Shown: positions 1 through 11,569, numbered from the stretch's first letter. The stretch: DNA of 64,000 nt from Talpa occidentalis (GCF_014898055.3 NW_023602073.1:19329784-19393783), one strand, 5' to 3'. Notes: a model not told the origin generated them from the sequence alone. Numbers and translations: made by a program.

Positions 1-282
1 CTGGATAGGATCTACTTTCTTGGCCAGGTGAGTTCTAATGGGGATGCCTTAGACAGCTTCTTTACCACCATGTCATTGTGAATGTGGGCCCTCCACGAAG
101 TTCCACTCTGCATTTTACTACTTTTTAGCAAATATGGTGAATTCTCTAAAGCTTTGCAGCTTGGTTCTTGCCTTTTATTTCACTTGGGCCTAACCAAGTG
201 CTCCCTAAAGCAACAGACTTTGTCCTGCCCACAACCCTCCAAGCCCAAATGTATTGTAGATTGTGCATCAACACTTAGGCCT

Positions 283-557
283 GGGCCTCTCCTGGTGGTA
301 CAGTGGTTGAGCGCTGAGCTGCGAAGCTGCCCGCAGCCTCTACAGCACCGGTTCCATCCCCAGCCCCCAGGCAAGGGCCCCACATGGCGCAACAGACCTC
401 TCGCCGCGTCCGCTGCTCCCCTCAGCAGTGTATTTCATCAGTCTGCCTGTTCTGTTCCCTGCTCTAGCTCTGGTGAATTCTCTTACCCTCCCGTGCTTCT
501 TACTGTACCCAGTGCTTGTATAAATAAATAAATAAGTCTTTTAAAAAAAAAAAAAAC
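283..557 (+). mobile_element. tRNA-derived SINE, full length
   Basis: Reference copy for the family that dominates the window. The head begins GGGCCTCyCTGGTGGyrCAG (A-box-like) and reaches a B-box-like GGTTCGATCC. A roughly 200-bp tRNA-unrelated body follows, with the recurring CAGCAGTGTA block and GGTGAATTCTCTCACCCTCC. The tail is AATAAATAAATCTTT plus an A run. AATAAA followed by TCTTT is the arrangement of T+ class SINEs, which carry a poly(A) signal and a Pol III terminator. The flanking direct repeat AACACTTAGGCCT (270-282 and 558-570) marks a retrotransposition target-site duplication. I cannot name the family. Confidence 0.9.
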
Positions 558-654
558 AACACTTAGGCCTGTTAAATTCAAACTTCTCCAGGGCAGCAGA
601 TTCATTCCACCTAAAGAATCAAGTTAACAATTAAAAAACTCAATTAATGGGCAG

Positions 655-1135
655 CAGATCCAGACAGACAGTTCACCAGGAAGGCTATCCAGAAGCTAAC
701 AGATATATGGAAAATGTTCATTATTGCTTTTAATAAGGGAGATGCAGGTCAAAACCACTGTTATCTTACACCTGTGAGAATAGCACCTGTTTAAAAAAAG
801 TACTCCAGGAGCCCTGGAGAGCATGTGGACAAAGAGAAGCCCTATTACACCGATGGTGCTGATATTTTATAAAGCAATCTGGATTTACCTTAAAAAACTA
901 AATTTGAAAAAGCAGTGTAACCCAGCAATCCCACTCTTGGACATCTGTCCAAAGAACATGGTACTACCAGCTGAAGAAATTGCATGTCCTACAGTGTCCG
1001 CTGCAGCATTATTTACAATAGCTAGGACATGGAAACAGCCTATTTGCCCAACGAGAGGACTGGACTAGGAAGATGTGGTGTTGCCACACAGCCATGAGGA
1101 AAGATATAAATGTTTCCATTCACAGCAAAATGGAC
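655..1135 (+). mobile_element. L1 LINE 3' fragment
   Basis: The sequence reads like a diverged end of L1 ORF2: primate-like phrases for nested stops, 'cccagcaatcccactcttgg' and 'gctgcagcattatttacaatag'. Several stops interrupt the frame. It is truncated at both ends, and a SINE follows directly. Confidence 0.7.
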
Positions 1136-1140
1136 GGATT

Positions 1141-1388
1141 GGGGGCCTCCCTGGTGGCCTAGGGGTTAAGTCTCAGTGCCATTACCACTAGGGCTAGAAT
1201 TTGATCCCTGACCAGTGAGCTGACCCACATGGCGCAGCAGACCTTTCCTGTTCTGCCTGCTGCTCCCCTTAGCAGTATACTTTGTTCAATCTGCCTGTTC
1301 TGTTCCCCACTCTGTCTCTGGTGAATCCTCTCACCCCTGCAACTCTGGCCTAGACCCCAGTTCTTGTATGCATGAATAAAGGAAAAAA
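1141..1388 (+). mobile_element. tRNA-derived SINE, older subtype
   Basis: Diverged copy. The head reads GGCCTCCCTGGTGGCCTAGG and the tail CTTGTATGCATGAATAAAG. The body lacks the GGAGGAGGGTCCC block seen in younger copies and instead has TGACCCACATGGCGCAGCAG. The tail lacks a clean TCTTT. Confidence 0.85.
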
Positions 1389-1398
1389 GCACTGGGAA

Positions 1399-1666
1399 GG
1401 GCCTCCCCTGGTGGCGCAGTGGTTGAGCGCTGGGCTGTGAAGCTGCCCGCAGCCTCTGCAGCGCCAGTTCATTCCCCAGCCACTGGTGAGGGTCCCACAT
1501 GGCGCGCAGACCTCTCCTGTTGCGCCCACTGCTCCCCTCTGCAGTGTATTTCATCACTCTGCCTGTTCTGTTCCCTGCTCTGGCTCTGGTGAATCCTCTC
1601 ACCCTCCCGCGCTTCTGCCTGTACCCAGTTCTTGTATAAATAAATAAATCTTAAAAAAAAAAAAAA
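1399..1666 (+). mobile_element. tRNA-derived SINE
   Basis: Complete copy with a long A tail. The target-site duplication CACTGGGAAG is present at 1390-1399 and 1667-1676. It lies head to tail just after the older copy at 1141. Confidence 0.9.
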
Positions 1667-1677
1667 ACACTGGGAAG

Positions 1678-2394
1678 ATGAGATGGAGATGGATAAAGGT
1701 AAGTTTCAGGGAAAGGACATTAGTAATTAAGAGCTCCAGAAAGCTGCCTTCAAGAATCTCTTTCTGCAAACATCCTTTCTCATTTTTCCATTTCAAAAAA
1801 CAATGCTGTTGAGTTAAACTCAGATAGGGTCTCAAAAGGATGGACTTGAAACCTTTGGTTCCTCGGTATTATCTCTACCATAAACATACCTTGTCCTGTC
1901 CTTCATCCTTTGGATGAAGTTGAGCTTGGAAAACTGATGTTGAAGCTAAACTTTAGTAAATATACCCAAAGCACCACGATGACCCAATATCGAAAGAGAA
2001 GTTTCCAGAAGTATATATATGAATACCAGGGGAATAAAAGCCCTTGAGGGAGATGCTGAGTTACAACTCCAGAGCCATCTGGTGAATCCTAACATTCAGT
2101 TTACTGCTTTCTGTGCTTTTCCAGAAGTCTTTTCTGTTGTCAAGTCATAAATGCTTATCCCAACTCTTCCCACCTATGGGCTGCAAGTAGTCTGCAACTT
2201 CTCCAGTATAAACTGACCCTTCTCCACATTCTGGATATTAAGTAGGTCTTCAGGTCTCTGACATAGCTGCCCCTTGGTCTGTGCTTTTCACAGCCACTGT
2301 GGACAGAGCCCTTGAGTCTTCTGATGACAGTCATCTGAGGTCCACATAGCTGGCTCCTGGCATTAACTTCAAGTTAATGATTTCTTTGTGAAAA
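1678..2394. other. Intergenic, nothing recognised
   Basis: I see no convincing gene, RNA or repeat family in this AT-rich stretch. Confidence 0.5.
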
Positions 2395-3345
2395 GAAAGA
2401 CATCCCCTGCTCATGGATTGGAAGAATTAACCTCAAAATGGCCATCCTACCAAAAGCAACTTACAGATTCAGTGCTAGCCCAATAAAAATGTCAATGGCA
2501 TTCTTCAAAGAAATAGAACAAATATTGATGAAATTCATATGGAACCACCAAAAACCCTGAAGAGCCAAAGCTCTGGAAAAAAAAAAAAAAAAGGAATGGA
2601 GGCATCACACTCCCAGATTTCAAACTATACTACAAAGCCATAGTAATCAAAACTGCATAGTATTGGAACAAGGACAGACACACAAACCAATGGAACCAAA
2701 TAGAAAATCCAGAAATAAACCCACAGATTTACGGTCAACTAATCTTTGACAAAGGAGCAAAGAATATGCAATGGAGCAAAAAAAGTTTGTTCAATAAATG
2801 GTGCTGGGAAAACTAGGTCACTACATGCAAAAGGATGAAGCTTGACCACTACCTCACACAATGCACAAAAACCAACTCAAAATCAATTAAAGAATTAGAT
2901 ATAAGACCTGAAACCATAAAATACATAGAAGGAAATATAGGCAAAACACTACATGACATACACCTCAGTAACATGTTTAAAGACACATCACCCAAAGCAG
3001 TGATAGTGAAGGCAAAGATAAACAGCTGGGACTACATCAAATTAAGGAACTTTACAGCAAAAGAGACAGTAACCAAAACAGAGACACCCCACCGATTGGG
3101 AGAAAATGTTTGCACACAACACTAATGATAAAGGACTGATCACAAAAATCTACAAAAAGCTGATGAGACTCAACAAAAACAAAGTAAATAATCCAGTCAA
3201 AAAATGGGCAGAAGAGCTAAAAAGAAACTTCTCCAAAGAGGAGATGCAAATGGCCAACAGGCATATGAAAAAATGTTCAACATCACTTGTAATCAGGGAA
3301 ATGCAAATTAAAAATACAATGAGATACAAAACTACAATGAGATCT
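2395..3345 (+). mobile_element. L1 LINE, 3' part of ORF2
   Basis: Reads colinearly with the C-terminal part of L1 ORF2. It starts near CTCATGGATTGGAAGAATTA and continues through the block encoding LPDFKLYYKAIVIKT-like residues, followed by a stretch resembling the ORF2 C-terminus (about 2835-3125). Stops, and an A run at 2578-2592, break the frame, so it is inactive. The left end is 5' truncated, as is usual for L1. Confidence 0.85.
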
Positions 3346-3890
3346 TACACCAGTGATAATGATTTCTTTGCTAGTCTGATTCTTGATGCCAGGCACAGCC
3401 CTCAGTACATACTGGAGATCTTTCTTGCAAGAGGACTGCCATTCTGGAATGAGCAAGTTCAGCAAAAGATTAACTCCAGCTTGGGCTTCAGACTGATTTT
3501 TCAGAAGTATTTCCTTGTATTCGGTCTTCTTCCTGAGGCACAGCATAACACAGTTAACAGGAACCTAACAATCACCTGGACAATGCACTGAACGAGAAAG
3601 GATCCCCATCAGAAAGCTAAATAAATTGGAAGAGTGGAGTGACTTTGCTAATCAGTATCCTAAATGTTTAGGATAATAAAGCCTGAAAGACCAAGATCCT
3701 CTTTCCTGTGGTTCTTCCCCTCAGAGAATCCCAGAAAAAGGCAGAGAAAAGAACATCAGAAATGAAAAAATACAACAGCTAATATTTAAAGTTGCTTATG
3801 AAGGTATGAACTGACACCACTAAGCTATGTACAGTGTTATAAACCGTTACCTCAAAAAAAATTAAAAAAATAAAAATCGACTATTTTCTC
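3346..3890. other. Unassigned segment after L1, possible retrocopy
   Basis: An open frame continues out of the L1 to 3591. It is followed by AATAAA-like signals (for example near 3676) and an A-rich end at about 3853-3880. The layout suggests a short retrocopy or a 3'-transduced segment, but I do not recognise the peptide. Chance openness is also possible. Confidence 0.25.
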
Positions 3891-3971
3891 AGATGGATAC
3901 TATTTCATCCCACTGGTTGACGAAGGTGCTGCCGCACGGTGGACACAGGTCATTTGTTAAAAGAACCACCT

Positions 3972-4550
3972 TGGGGGCCTCCCCACTGGTGCAGGGGGTT
4001 GAGTGCAGCCCTGTGAAGCTGTCCGCAGACTCTGCAGCATGGGTTTGATTCCCGGCTGGCCAGGGAGAGACCCACATGGCCCAGCAGACCTCTCCTGTCT
4101 CTCGGCTGCTTCCCTCATCAGTGTATTTTGGTCATTCTGCCTGTTCTGCCCCCCGCTCTGTCTCTGGTGAATCCTCTCACCCTCCCGCACTTCTGGCCTG
4201 TACCCCAGTTCTTGTATAAAATAAATCTTTTTTATTTATTTAAGATTTATTTATTTATTTATTTATACAAGCACTGGGTACAGTCAGAAGACTGTGAAGG
4301 GTGAGTGAGAGAATTCACCAGAGCCAGAGCGGGGAGCAGAGCAGGCAGAAGGACCGAAGTACACTGCTGAGGGGAGCAGCGGGCGGCAGGAGAGGTCTGC
4401 GCGCCGTGTGGGACCCTCCTCCGGTGGCCTGGGAGCAGCCGGGGTTCGAACCGGCGCCACAGAGGCCGCGGGCAGCTTCGCAACCCAGCGCTCAACCGCT
4501 GCACCACCGGGGAGGCCCATAAAATAAATCTTGAAAAAAAAAAAAAAAAA
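3972..4550 (+). mobile_element. SINE interrupted by a second SINE
   Basis: The head is at 3972 and the body runs to the ATAAAATAAATCT tail at about 4229. The rest of the tail resumes at 4518 as ATAAAATAAATCTTG plus an A run. The outer target duplication ACCACCTTGG (3963-3972) is matched by CCCACCTTGG after 4550. The interruption is the minus-strand copy at 4231-4517. Confidence 0.85.
4231..4517 (-). mobile_element. SINE nested in the tail of another SINE
   Basis: Young-subtype copy in reverse orientation. It starts TTTAAGATTTATTTATTTAT and ends CCACCGGGGAGGCCC. Its target duplication ATAAAATAAATCTT is the tail of the host SINE, which fixes the order of insertion: outer first, inner second. 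The body includes the GGAGGAGGGTCCC block in complement. Confidence 0.9.
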
Positions 4551-4559
4551 GACCCACCT

Positions 4560-5335
4560 TGGAAGTGGCCGCTGCGTGCCTGGCTGGGAGGCATGGGCCG
4601 AAGCGGAATGGGACCGTCCTGTGTGGGTCACCTTCCCCAGTGACCCGACCTCCCGTTTAGCCCGGGATCACGTAGGTGGGACTGGGAAGCCTGACCCCGC
4701 CGCCCTGTCCCAGGCCCAGCTCCCGCATGGAATCCGATGCGTGTAGCCGAGCCCGCCCTGCGGGGCGCGGAGAGGCGGGCAGCGCAATCACCCCGGCCCC
4801 GCGCCAGGCTCCTCCGGGAAGGGCCGGGTTCTCCTCCGTGGGGGCCGCGCCCCCTGCCCCTGCCCGCGGCGCCCTGAGGCCAACACTGCCAGGGTCCCGC
4901 CAGCTCGCGGTACCGCTGCAAAGACGCCCCTTGAGATGCGCGGGCGCTGGTCATCTCCGGGGCTGCACGGGGACCTAGGTCCCGGACCCCGCTCCTGGTC
5001 AGCCCAGGCGGCGACGTGTCGCCCGCGGGCCACCGCTCATCCGTCCCTGAGTCAAAGTGGAGAAGCTCCGGTGGGAGCACCTCTGTCAGCGGGGAGGACC
5101 GGGTCACCGTCCCGGGAAACCGGCGCTGGTGACAGGTGGCCAGGACTGCCGCACCCGGAGCCCAGGCACCTGACAGCCCGCGTGACGCGAGACGAGCCCG
5201 CGGCCGGGGCCAGAGCGGATATGCTCGCTCCGAGCACTTCACCCGCACGATCCCCAGCGGCTTGGGCACCGTTGGTACCGCCCCTTCACATGGGAGGAAT
5301 CCAAGACAAAGATCAAATCCCTTGCCCGAAATCAC
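4560..5335. promoter_or_regulatory. CG-rich island without a recognised gene
   Basis: The stretch is very GC-rich and dense in CG dinucleotides, unlike its flanks. That is the look of an unmethylated CpG island or a former promoter. A 235-codon minus-strand frame (4628-5335) is open here, but it is rich in Ala, Arg, Gly and Pro as GC-rich DNA predicts, and it matches nothing I know. It lies beyond the 3' end of ZSCAN12. In human the next gene on that side is ZKSCAN3, so an alternative or relic promoter in the cluster is possible. Confidence 0.5.
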
Positions 5336-5339
5336 TCAG

Positions 5340-7120
5340 ATGCTGGCTACAGTAACTGTAGAATTTCTAAATTGTCTCCAGGGATGACATAGTGAGACGC
5401 CTGCTACTTCGTTGAAGTGGGAGAATTGAGGCACTCACTAGATCTGTGGATAGCCCATCAAGTCCTGAATCAGGCCACAGATGGCCTCCACTGAGGGGTC
5501 CTTCCTGGAACACCCAGGACCAGGCCACTCAGGCTTAGGAAGCAAGATCACCTTGAACTGAGCTGGGTGGAAGACCTGGGAGATGGGTTTTCAGACCTGG
5601 AAAGTGTTTTATGATATATGTGAAGAGAATCTACTTCCAGAAAAACTAGTGGCTCCCAACACTGGTCTTACAGTGTGAACTAGGGAGCTGAGCAACTGAG
5701 TTTATAATACTTTGTCAAAATTAATTACATCGAAAGTATTCAAATATATACACACACACTGTATACAATATTTACCTCATCAAAGGTAGACCCATAAAGG
5801 GGAAATCTAAATCTTGTTTGTATTAGAAGACAATCAATAGTTCCTGTGCTGTCAGAATAATATGGTGCTAAGACAGGGGCAATTCTTTCCCAAAGAGCCC
5901 ATTTTTTAAAGTGAAATGTCTCCTGCTCCTTACAAGCGCAGGAAGTGAGAATTAGCGCTGATATTTGTGGTAGCCAAACTTCCTCTTAAGATTTGTTAAC
6001 AGAGGGCAGTTTTAGTATTTTCTTGGTGTTTGAACCCAGGACTCTGGGATTTCTGAAATATTTTCCAGAATAGTGATAGCTATTAAAATTTTTTCTACAG
6101 ATAATTACTCAAGAAGCACTACCAGGGCATACTTGGCATGTTCACCTGGAACAGAGGAAGTGTGGGCTCTGGGACTGGGTTGCCTGAGCACAAATCCTGG
6201 CCCCACAAGGTATTAACTTTGTGATCTTGAGCAGTTATAATTCATCAATTTCATTTCCCCAGCGAAACATGAAATAATTTAAGTACAAGCATTTAGTAAA
6301 ATCCAGCCCTCAGTGAAATGTTAATGGTATGTATTGGTAAGTCCGTTTTTCTACTCTGAAAGATTGCCAATAATAAGAGCTGTGAAGCCTAGCTGGAAAT
6401 TCCATGCCATCCCACTTTTGGGGGTACAATTGTTTTTGAGCACAGGAAACCACGAGAACCACCCCTCCTCCCTTTGTTTTTAAGTAAATTATGAACAGTA
6501 TCCTACACGGTAGACATGGGTCTTTGTTTATATTTCCTTTGTGATATTAGTTATAGATAGATGGAGGAATATGTGTACATTGAGAGAACATGTTAAGCAG
6601 AAGATGAACTGGAGAGAATGCAAGTAACAAGAGTCAAAAGCAAACTGAAACTAAGAACCACATTCCAGTGAGCAAATTAAAGAGCAGCTCTGAAGTTACT
6701 GTGAAGAGTCACATCAGTTGGATATCAGATTAGATGTGAGCATGATGTCTGGAAAAGAGGCTGTTGTCGTAAAGGTTCTTGTCACTAAGTAGTTGCATCA
6801 GTGCAAGGCTCAGCTGGGACAGAGCCAGAGAGCCCTCGGGCTCACACTGGGATCCTTGCTTGCTTCTGGATGTAAAACCAGGTTCCCAGTTCTGGCTGCC
6901 GTGGTGCTGTGTGTGCAACCCCAGCGCTGGCGTTGTGAAAACACCAGTCTTCGAGGATGAGCTGTTTCTCACATGTTCATTTGCTTTCCTCTGCCATGAC
7001 CTGTGTGTTCCCAGGGTCATGTAAATTCCAATCTCAAAAGCTACATAATGTGCCCTAATTAGAGTGTCACCACCATTATCATCTTCGTGTTCGTACTTGT
7101 GCCCTGGCAAGCTGGGGACA
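5340..7120. other. Intergenic, with MIR-like remnant
   Basis: No gene is recognised. About 6130-6330 resembles a MIR SINE: 'tttgtgatcttgagcagtt' followed by 'tcatttccccag'. A minus-strand frame of 126 codons at 6730-7110 is open, but it has no recognisable motif. Confidence 0.4.
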
Positions 7121-7124
7121 TGTT

Positions 7125-7405
7125 TCTTTTTTTTTTTTTTTTAAGATTTATTTATTTATGCATACAAGAACTGGGGTACAGGCCAGAGGTGTGGGAGGTG
7201 AGAGGACCCACCAGAGACAGAGTGGGGAACAGAACAGGCAGACTGACTGAAATCCACTGCTGAGGGGAGCAGCAGGTGAGTCAGGAGAGGTCTGCTGCGC
7301 CATGTGGGTTGCTCCCTGGCTGGCCCAGGATTGAACTCATGCTGCAGAGGCTGTGTACAGCTTCATAGGTTGCGTCTTAATCACTTGAGCCACCAGGGAG
7401 GCCCA
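7125..7405 (-). mobile_element. SINE, reverse copy
   Basis: A T run at 7128-7142 leads into AAGATTTATTTATTTATGCA, and the element ends CCACCAGGGAGGCCC. On the minus strand its tail supplies AATAAA signals about 2 kb downstream of the ZSCAN12 stop codon, where a transcript could end. Confidence 0.88.
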
Positions 7406-7565
7406 TATGAGTTTCTATAGGTCTAGGGACTCTTCTGATTCCAAGCCAGGGCTGATACTCTTCCACCTGTATAGGGGTTATGGACGGAGCAGGAGCTGAG
7501 GGGCACTAGGCAAACGGGCATAGCAGATGGCAGAAGCGGGAAGACTGGATAAAGAAACCAACCTG

Positions 7566-7846
7566 GGGGCCTCCCTACTGGCGCAATGGGTTAAGCACCG
7601 CACTATAAAGCTGCCTGCAGCCTCTGTGGCACGACTTCGATCCCCAGCCGGTCAGGGAGCAACCCACATGGTGAGGCAGACCTCTCCTCTCTTTCCCACT
7701 GCTCCCCTCAGCAGTGTATTTCAGTCAGTCTGCCTGTTCTGTTCCCCACACTGTGTCTGGTGAATACTCTCACTCCTTGCATCTCTGGCCTGTACCCCAG
7801 CTCTTGTATGCATAAATTAATATATATATATATTTTTTTAAAAAGA
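7566..7846 (+). mobile_element. SINE, older subtype
   Basis: The head is GGGGGCCTCCCTACTGGCGC. The tail CTTGTATGCATAAATTAATA is followed by a TA repeat and A run. Flanking repeats 'gaaaccaacctgggg' (7553-7567 and 7845-7859) are a clear target-site duplication. Confidence 0.88.
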
Positions 7847-9218
7847 AACCAACCTGGGGACAAAGACAGGAGTAAAGAATGGTGGTCCCCTTCCCTCCCC
7901 TTCCCCTTGACCCTCCCAGCACAGAACTGTTCACTCAGTAATGCGGGGCAGTGCCAACCAGTTGTTCATATTTTTTTCAGATGTCCCAAGCCTTTGGCAC
8001 AGAGCTGGGGTAAAGGGGGGTTAAAGCGGAGACGAGCACCGCACCCCTCCCCTGCCTGGACCTATCCCCTCCCAGGTGTGACTCAGAACACTCTCTAGAC
8101 ACTGACATATGAAGGGGTGGAGGGGCCACCCTGTGGTCCCAGAGTTTGGGCACCAGAGGTCTGACCCCCCGCTGTGAAGGGCTGGGGGAGGGGGCACACA
8201 ACCCTGCAGGCTCTTCTTGCACTATAGTCTGCAGCTCTGCCTGCCTTACAGGCCTGTTCAGGCTTCCCTGCTTCACAGGCAACCACAAAGGCAGTTGGGG
8301 TTTCAACGCAACATCCCTCAAATTTCAGCAGACACCAGGTGAGTGTGGGGCTACAGCATGAATTCTCAACCCCCTGACTGAGCAGAGCAGAACATCTCTG
8401 AGCGGACTCGGGCACGTGGCCAAGCCCCGTGAGTGGTTCTGGCGCTCACTGAGGTTGAGGAGTCTCTACGGGTCAGGGTGACGTCAGAGACCAGACTGGA
8501 ACGTGAGGCAGCCGAGCTCTTTCTCTGTGAGATACTGTAGCTAAGTCAGGTTCTCCACGTGCAAGACAGCTTGTTTTTAAATGGAGAGTGGTTTTAGACA
8601 CATTTTAGGAATTAAATGAGAAAAGTGCTCTGGTCAGTGTTATAAAGGCCCGGGTGAAACCACTGGCCTCTCAGCCTCACTGTCTAGATCCCCGCTGCTT
8701 TGGCTCCAGCCATCAGCTACCCCCTTTCAGCCTCTACTTTGGATCGGCCTGTCTCGTCACCGATGCTTTCCCACCATAGGCCTCTCTGCCTCTGCTCACA
8801 TTTGTTTACTCTAGATATTTCTCCCTTTCAACTTCCAAATCTGCCCATGGAACCCTCATCCTCAGTATAATCTTGCCTGACTTTGGGCAGAGCGATCTGT
8901 CAGGAGCTACAGCACTTCTGTCTGCCTGGGGCCGAGGAACTCTACATGACTATGCTGGCTGCAGTCCATGCAGCTCAACACGTGGCTCTCACATGCCCCA
9001 CCCCGGCTGTACACCGAGCAACGGCAGGCAGTGTGATGCTCCATGTTCTCCACAGCCCCCCACGCACCGGGCTGTACCCGGTGGCCGCTTATCTGCGTTT
9101 CCTCACAGCAACCATGACTGATGCTTTGCCCTGAATCATTTCAAAGCTAGTGCTTCTCTGCAGCCTGCCCTCTGCAGTAGCTGCCCTGCAGTCATCACAC
9201 AGCAACAGGTTTTCCTCC
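7847..9218. other. 3' flank of ZSCAN12, probable 3' UTR in part
   Basis: No gene or repeat is recognised with confidence. The part next to 9219 must carry the ZSCAN12 3' UTR. I did not find a convincing nearby AATAAA on the minus strand before the SINE at 7125-7405. Confidence 0.4.
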
Positions 9219-10483
9219 TTAGTGGACAGTCTGGTGTTGAGTGAGAGCCGAGTTCTGCCTGAATGTTTCCCCACACTCCTCACATTTATAGGCGCCACCT
9301 CTATTGTGGATTCTCCGGTGCTTACTAAGGTCTGACCTCTGTCTGAAGGCCTTGCCACACTCGTCGCATTGGTAGGGCTTCTCCCCTGTGTGGATTCTCT
9401 GATGCTGGATGAGGCTGGTGATGCCTCGGAAGGCATTCCCACACTCGTAGCACTTGTAGGGCCTCTCTCCAGTGTGGATCCTCTGATGCTCCGTGAGGAC
9501 TGATCGCTGAGTGAAAGCCTTCCCACATTTATCACATTTGTAGGGTCTCTCTCCAGTGTGAATTCGCTGATGTTCTGTAAGACTGGTCCTCTGGATAAAG
9601 GCTTTTCCACACACGTCACACTTGTAGGGCTTCTCCCCAGTGTGGATTTTCTGGTGCTGAATAAGGCCACTCTGACTGAAGAATTTCCCACATTCCTTAC
9701 ACTGGTAACACTTTTCCTTATGGTGGATCTCTTGATGGGAAACAAGGGAGGAGTTGTAAACAAAGGCTTTTCCACACTCACTGCACTCATAGGGCTTTGC
9801 CCCTGTGTGCACTCCCTGGTGCTGGGTGAGGATGGAACGCCGGCTGAAACTCTTGTTGCACTGAGCACAGTGGTAGGGCTTGTCTCTCGTGTGGATCTTG
9901 AGATGGTGGAAGAGGCCTGCTTTCTGGCTGAAGGCTTTGCCACACTCACTGCAGTGGTAGTGCTTCTCGCCAGTGTGAAGTCTCTGATGCTGGTTAAGAG
10001 CTGACCAGCGGCCGAAGGCTTTGCCGCACTCGTTACACTTGTACGGCTTCTCTCCAGTGTGAATGATTCTGTGTCGGATAAGCACAGTTCTCCCGCGGAA
10101 AGTTTTCCCGCATTCTTCGCATTTGTAGGGCCTGTCTCCAGTGTGAACCCTCTGGTGCTCTAGGAGGTGTGAGTGCTGCCGAAAGGCTTTCCCACAGTCA
10201 TCACATTCGTACAGTTTTCCTCCAGGACAGACTTGCTGCTGTTCAGCAAGGTCTGAGTTCTCGGTCAAACTTACTCCGTTTTTATCACCTGCGTGTTGAT
10301 TTTCTTCCCTGGAGTATCTAGCGGGCGCTTCTGTTTTTTCTTCAGGTTCAGGAGATTTTTCATACCTCGCTGACTGGGACACTTCATTTTCAACTCTGTT
10401 AGATATATTCCCACATGGCTCCATTTCTTCAGAAATTTCTTGCTTCAGTGTTAAATTTTTGTACTCATTTCCAGTCTTGACAT
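9219..10483 (-). CDS. ZSCAN12: ZSCAN12, last coding exon (C2H2 zinc-finger array)
   Basis: This exon encodes the DNA-binding half of ZSCAN12, a nuclear SCAN/C2H2 transcription factor. It starts after a TTTGTAGTTTCAG acceptor in phase 1 and runs to a stop at 9219-9221. An acidic spacer (about 120 residues with [10 protein letters not shown]) precedes 12 finger units. Most have CX2C-X12-HX3H and TGEKPY/TGERPY linkers. Unit 7 ([20 protein letters not shown]) is one residue short between its second Cys and first His, which I recall is also true in human. Joined to the exons at 11910-12054 and 16734-17156 it gives 610 residues, against about 604 in human. The final finger keeps all its metal ligands. 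Paralogous ZSCANs are the only realistic alternative, and the spacer and finger order fit ZSCAN12 best. Confidence 0.95.
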
Positions 10484-10734
10484 CTGAAACTACAAATGGA
10501 TGACAATGTTCACTAGTTTCCTGTGATGGCAAACAGCAACTTCGCTAAGTGACATAAAATGACTCAAATGAAAACCACATAAGAATCTAGAGTTTCTGCA
10601 TGACTATAAAATGGGATAAGGATGAAACACTCTGAAAACTGTTAAGGAAAAAAGAATAACCCAATAGAAACTGGGCAGAGGAGAAAGTGATGGTTTCCAG
10701 AAAAGGAAATGCAACAGCTCTTAAACACAAGATG

Positions 10735-11095
10735 TTCTACCATAACATAAGAGAAAAAGCAATAGTGAAATATGATTTTCGCCCATCAATTCAATATGTG
10801 CCGTGTTCACAGAAACATCACACATTGCCAGTGGGAGTGTAAATTAATGCAGGCCTCAGAGGGCAATTTGACAATATTTATCAAGATTACAAATGTTTGT
10901 AACCACTGATCTAGTAATTCCACATACAGGAATTTATGCTATAGATATATGTTCATATCTGGTTATTTATCATAGTGCTATTTGTTATAATAAAATATTG
11001 TGAACAACTTAAATGTCATTATCAGGGGAGTGGAAAAGTTAATTATGTGGGACAGCCATATATTTTAATATTAAGCAACTGTTAAGAAATAAACT
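10735..11095 (+). mobile_element. Old L1 3' fragment in ZSCAN12 intron
   Basis: The segment contains L1-like phrases: 'cattgccagtgggagtgtaa', 'ctagtaattccacatacagg' and 'gggacagccatatatttta'. It is diverged and lies antisense to ZSCAN12. Confidence 0.6.
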
Positions 11096-11096
11096 A

Positions 11097-11218
11097 GGGC
11101 CTCCCCTGGTGGGGCAGCAGTTGAGTGCTGGGTTGCGAGGCTGCCTGCAGCCTCGCAGCACCAGTTCGATCCCTGGCCACCAGCGAGGGTCCCACAAAAA
11201 AAAAAAAAAAAAAAAAAG
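11097..11218 (+). mobile_element. SINE head only, body lost
   Basis: The tRNA-like head and start of the body are present up to AGCGAGGGTCCCAC. The sequence then passes straight into a 20-odd base A run, so the 3' body is missing. Flanking AAGAAATAAACT (11084-11095 and 11222-11233) looks like a target duplication, so the short form itself was probably inserted. Confidence 0.8.
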
Positions 11219-11538
11219 AAAAAAGAAATAAACTGTGAGATTCTACCTTCTCAGTGAGAAAAAGAGGAAAATGATACCTAAGAAACTAGTAACAGTGACA
11301 ACGTATTTCAGGGTAGGGAGGAAGAGACCAAGTGGCTGGGGGAATAGATTGGAATGAACACTTTTCATTTGGATAATCAAGACTTTTTATTTTTGACCAT
11401 GTGAATTTTTACCTATTTAAAAAAATTAAATGAGAAAGAAAAAATACAGCAAAAGCAGAGATAAGGAAGACACAGGGTGCCTCACCCACTCATAACTTAA
11501 CATGCTGTCACTCTGCTCGCTGTGCCTCTGTGTAAGAG

Positions 11539-11569
11539 AACACACACACACACATTCACACACACACAT
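11539..11569. repeat. CA microsatellite
   Basis: CA repeat with one TT interruption, intronic to ZSCAN12. Confidence 0.9.

Noticed and set aside
6730..7110. 126-codon minus frame as a small gene.
   Set aside because: No motif, no splice or promoter signal, and no resemblance to anything I know. Chance length is plausible.
9089..10004. Long alternative frames overlapping the ZSCAN12 fingers (286 codons minus, 148 codons plus).
   Set aside because: They are shadow frames of the finger array with biased Ser/Arg/Thr composition.
9219..10483. Regular 84-bp spaced repeats that could suggest a CRISPR-like or minisatellite array.
   Set aside because: The period is 28 codons and each unit encodes a C2H2 finger with TGEKPY-type linker, so it is a coding zinc-finger array.
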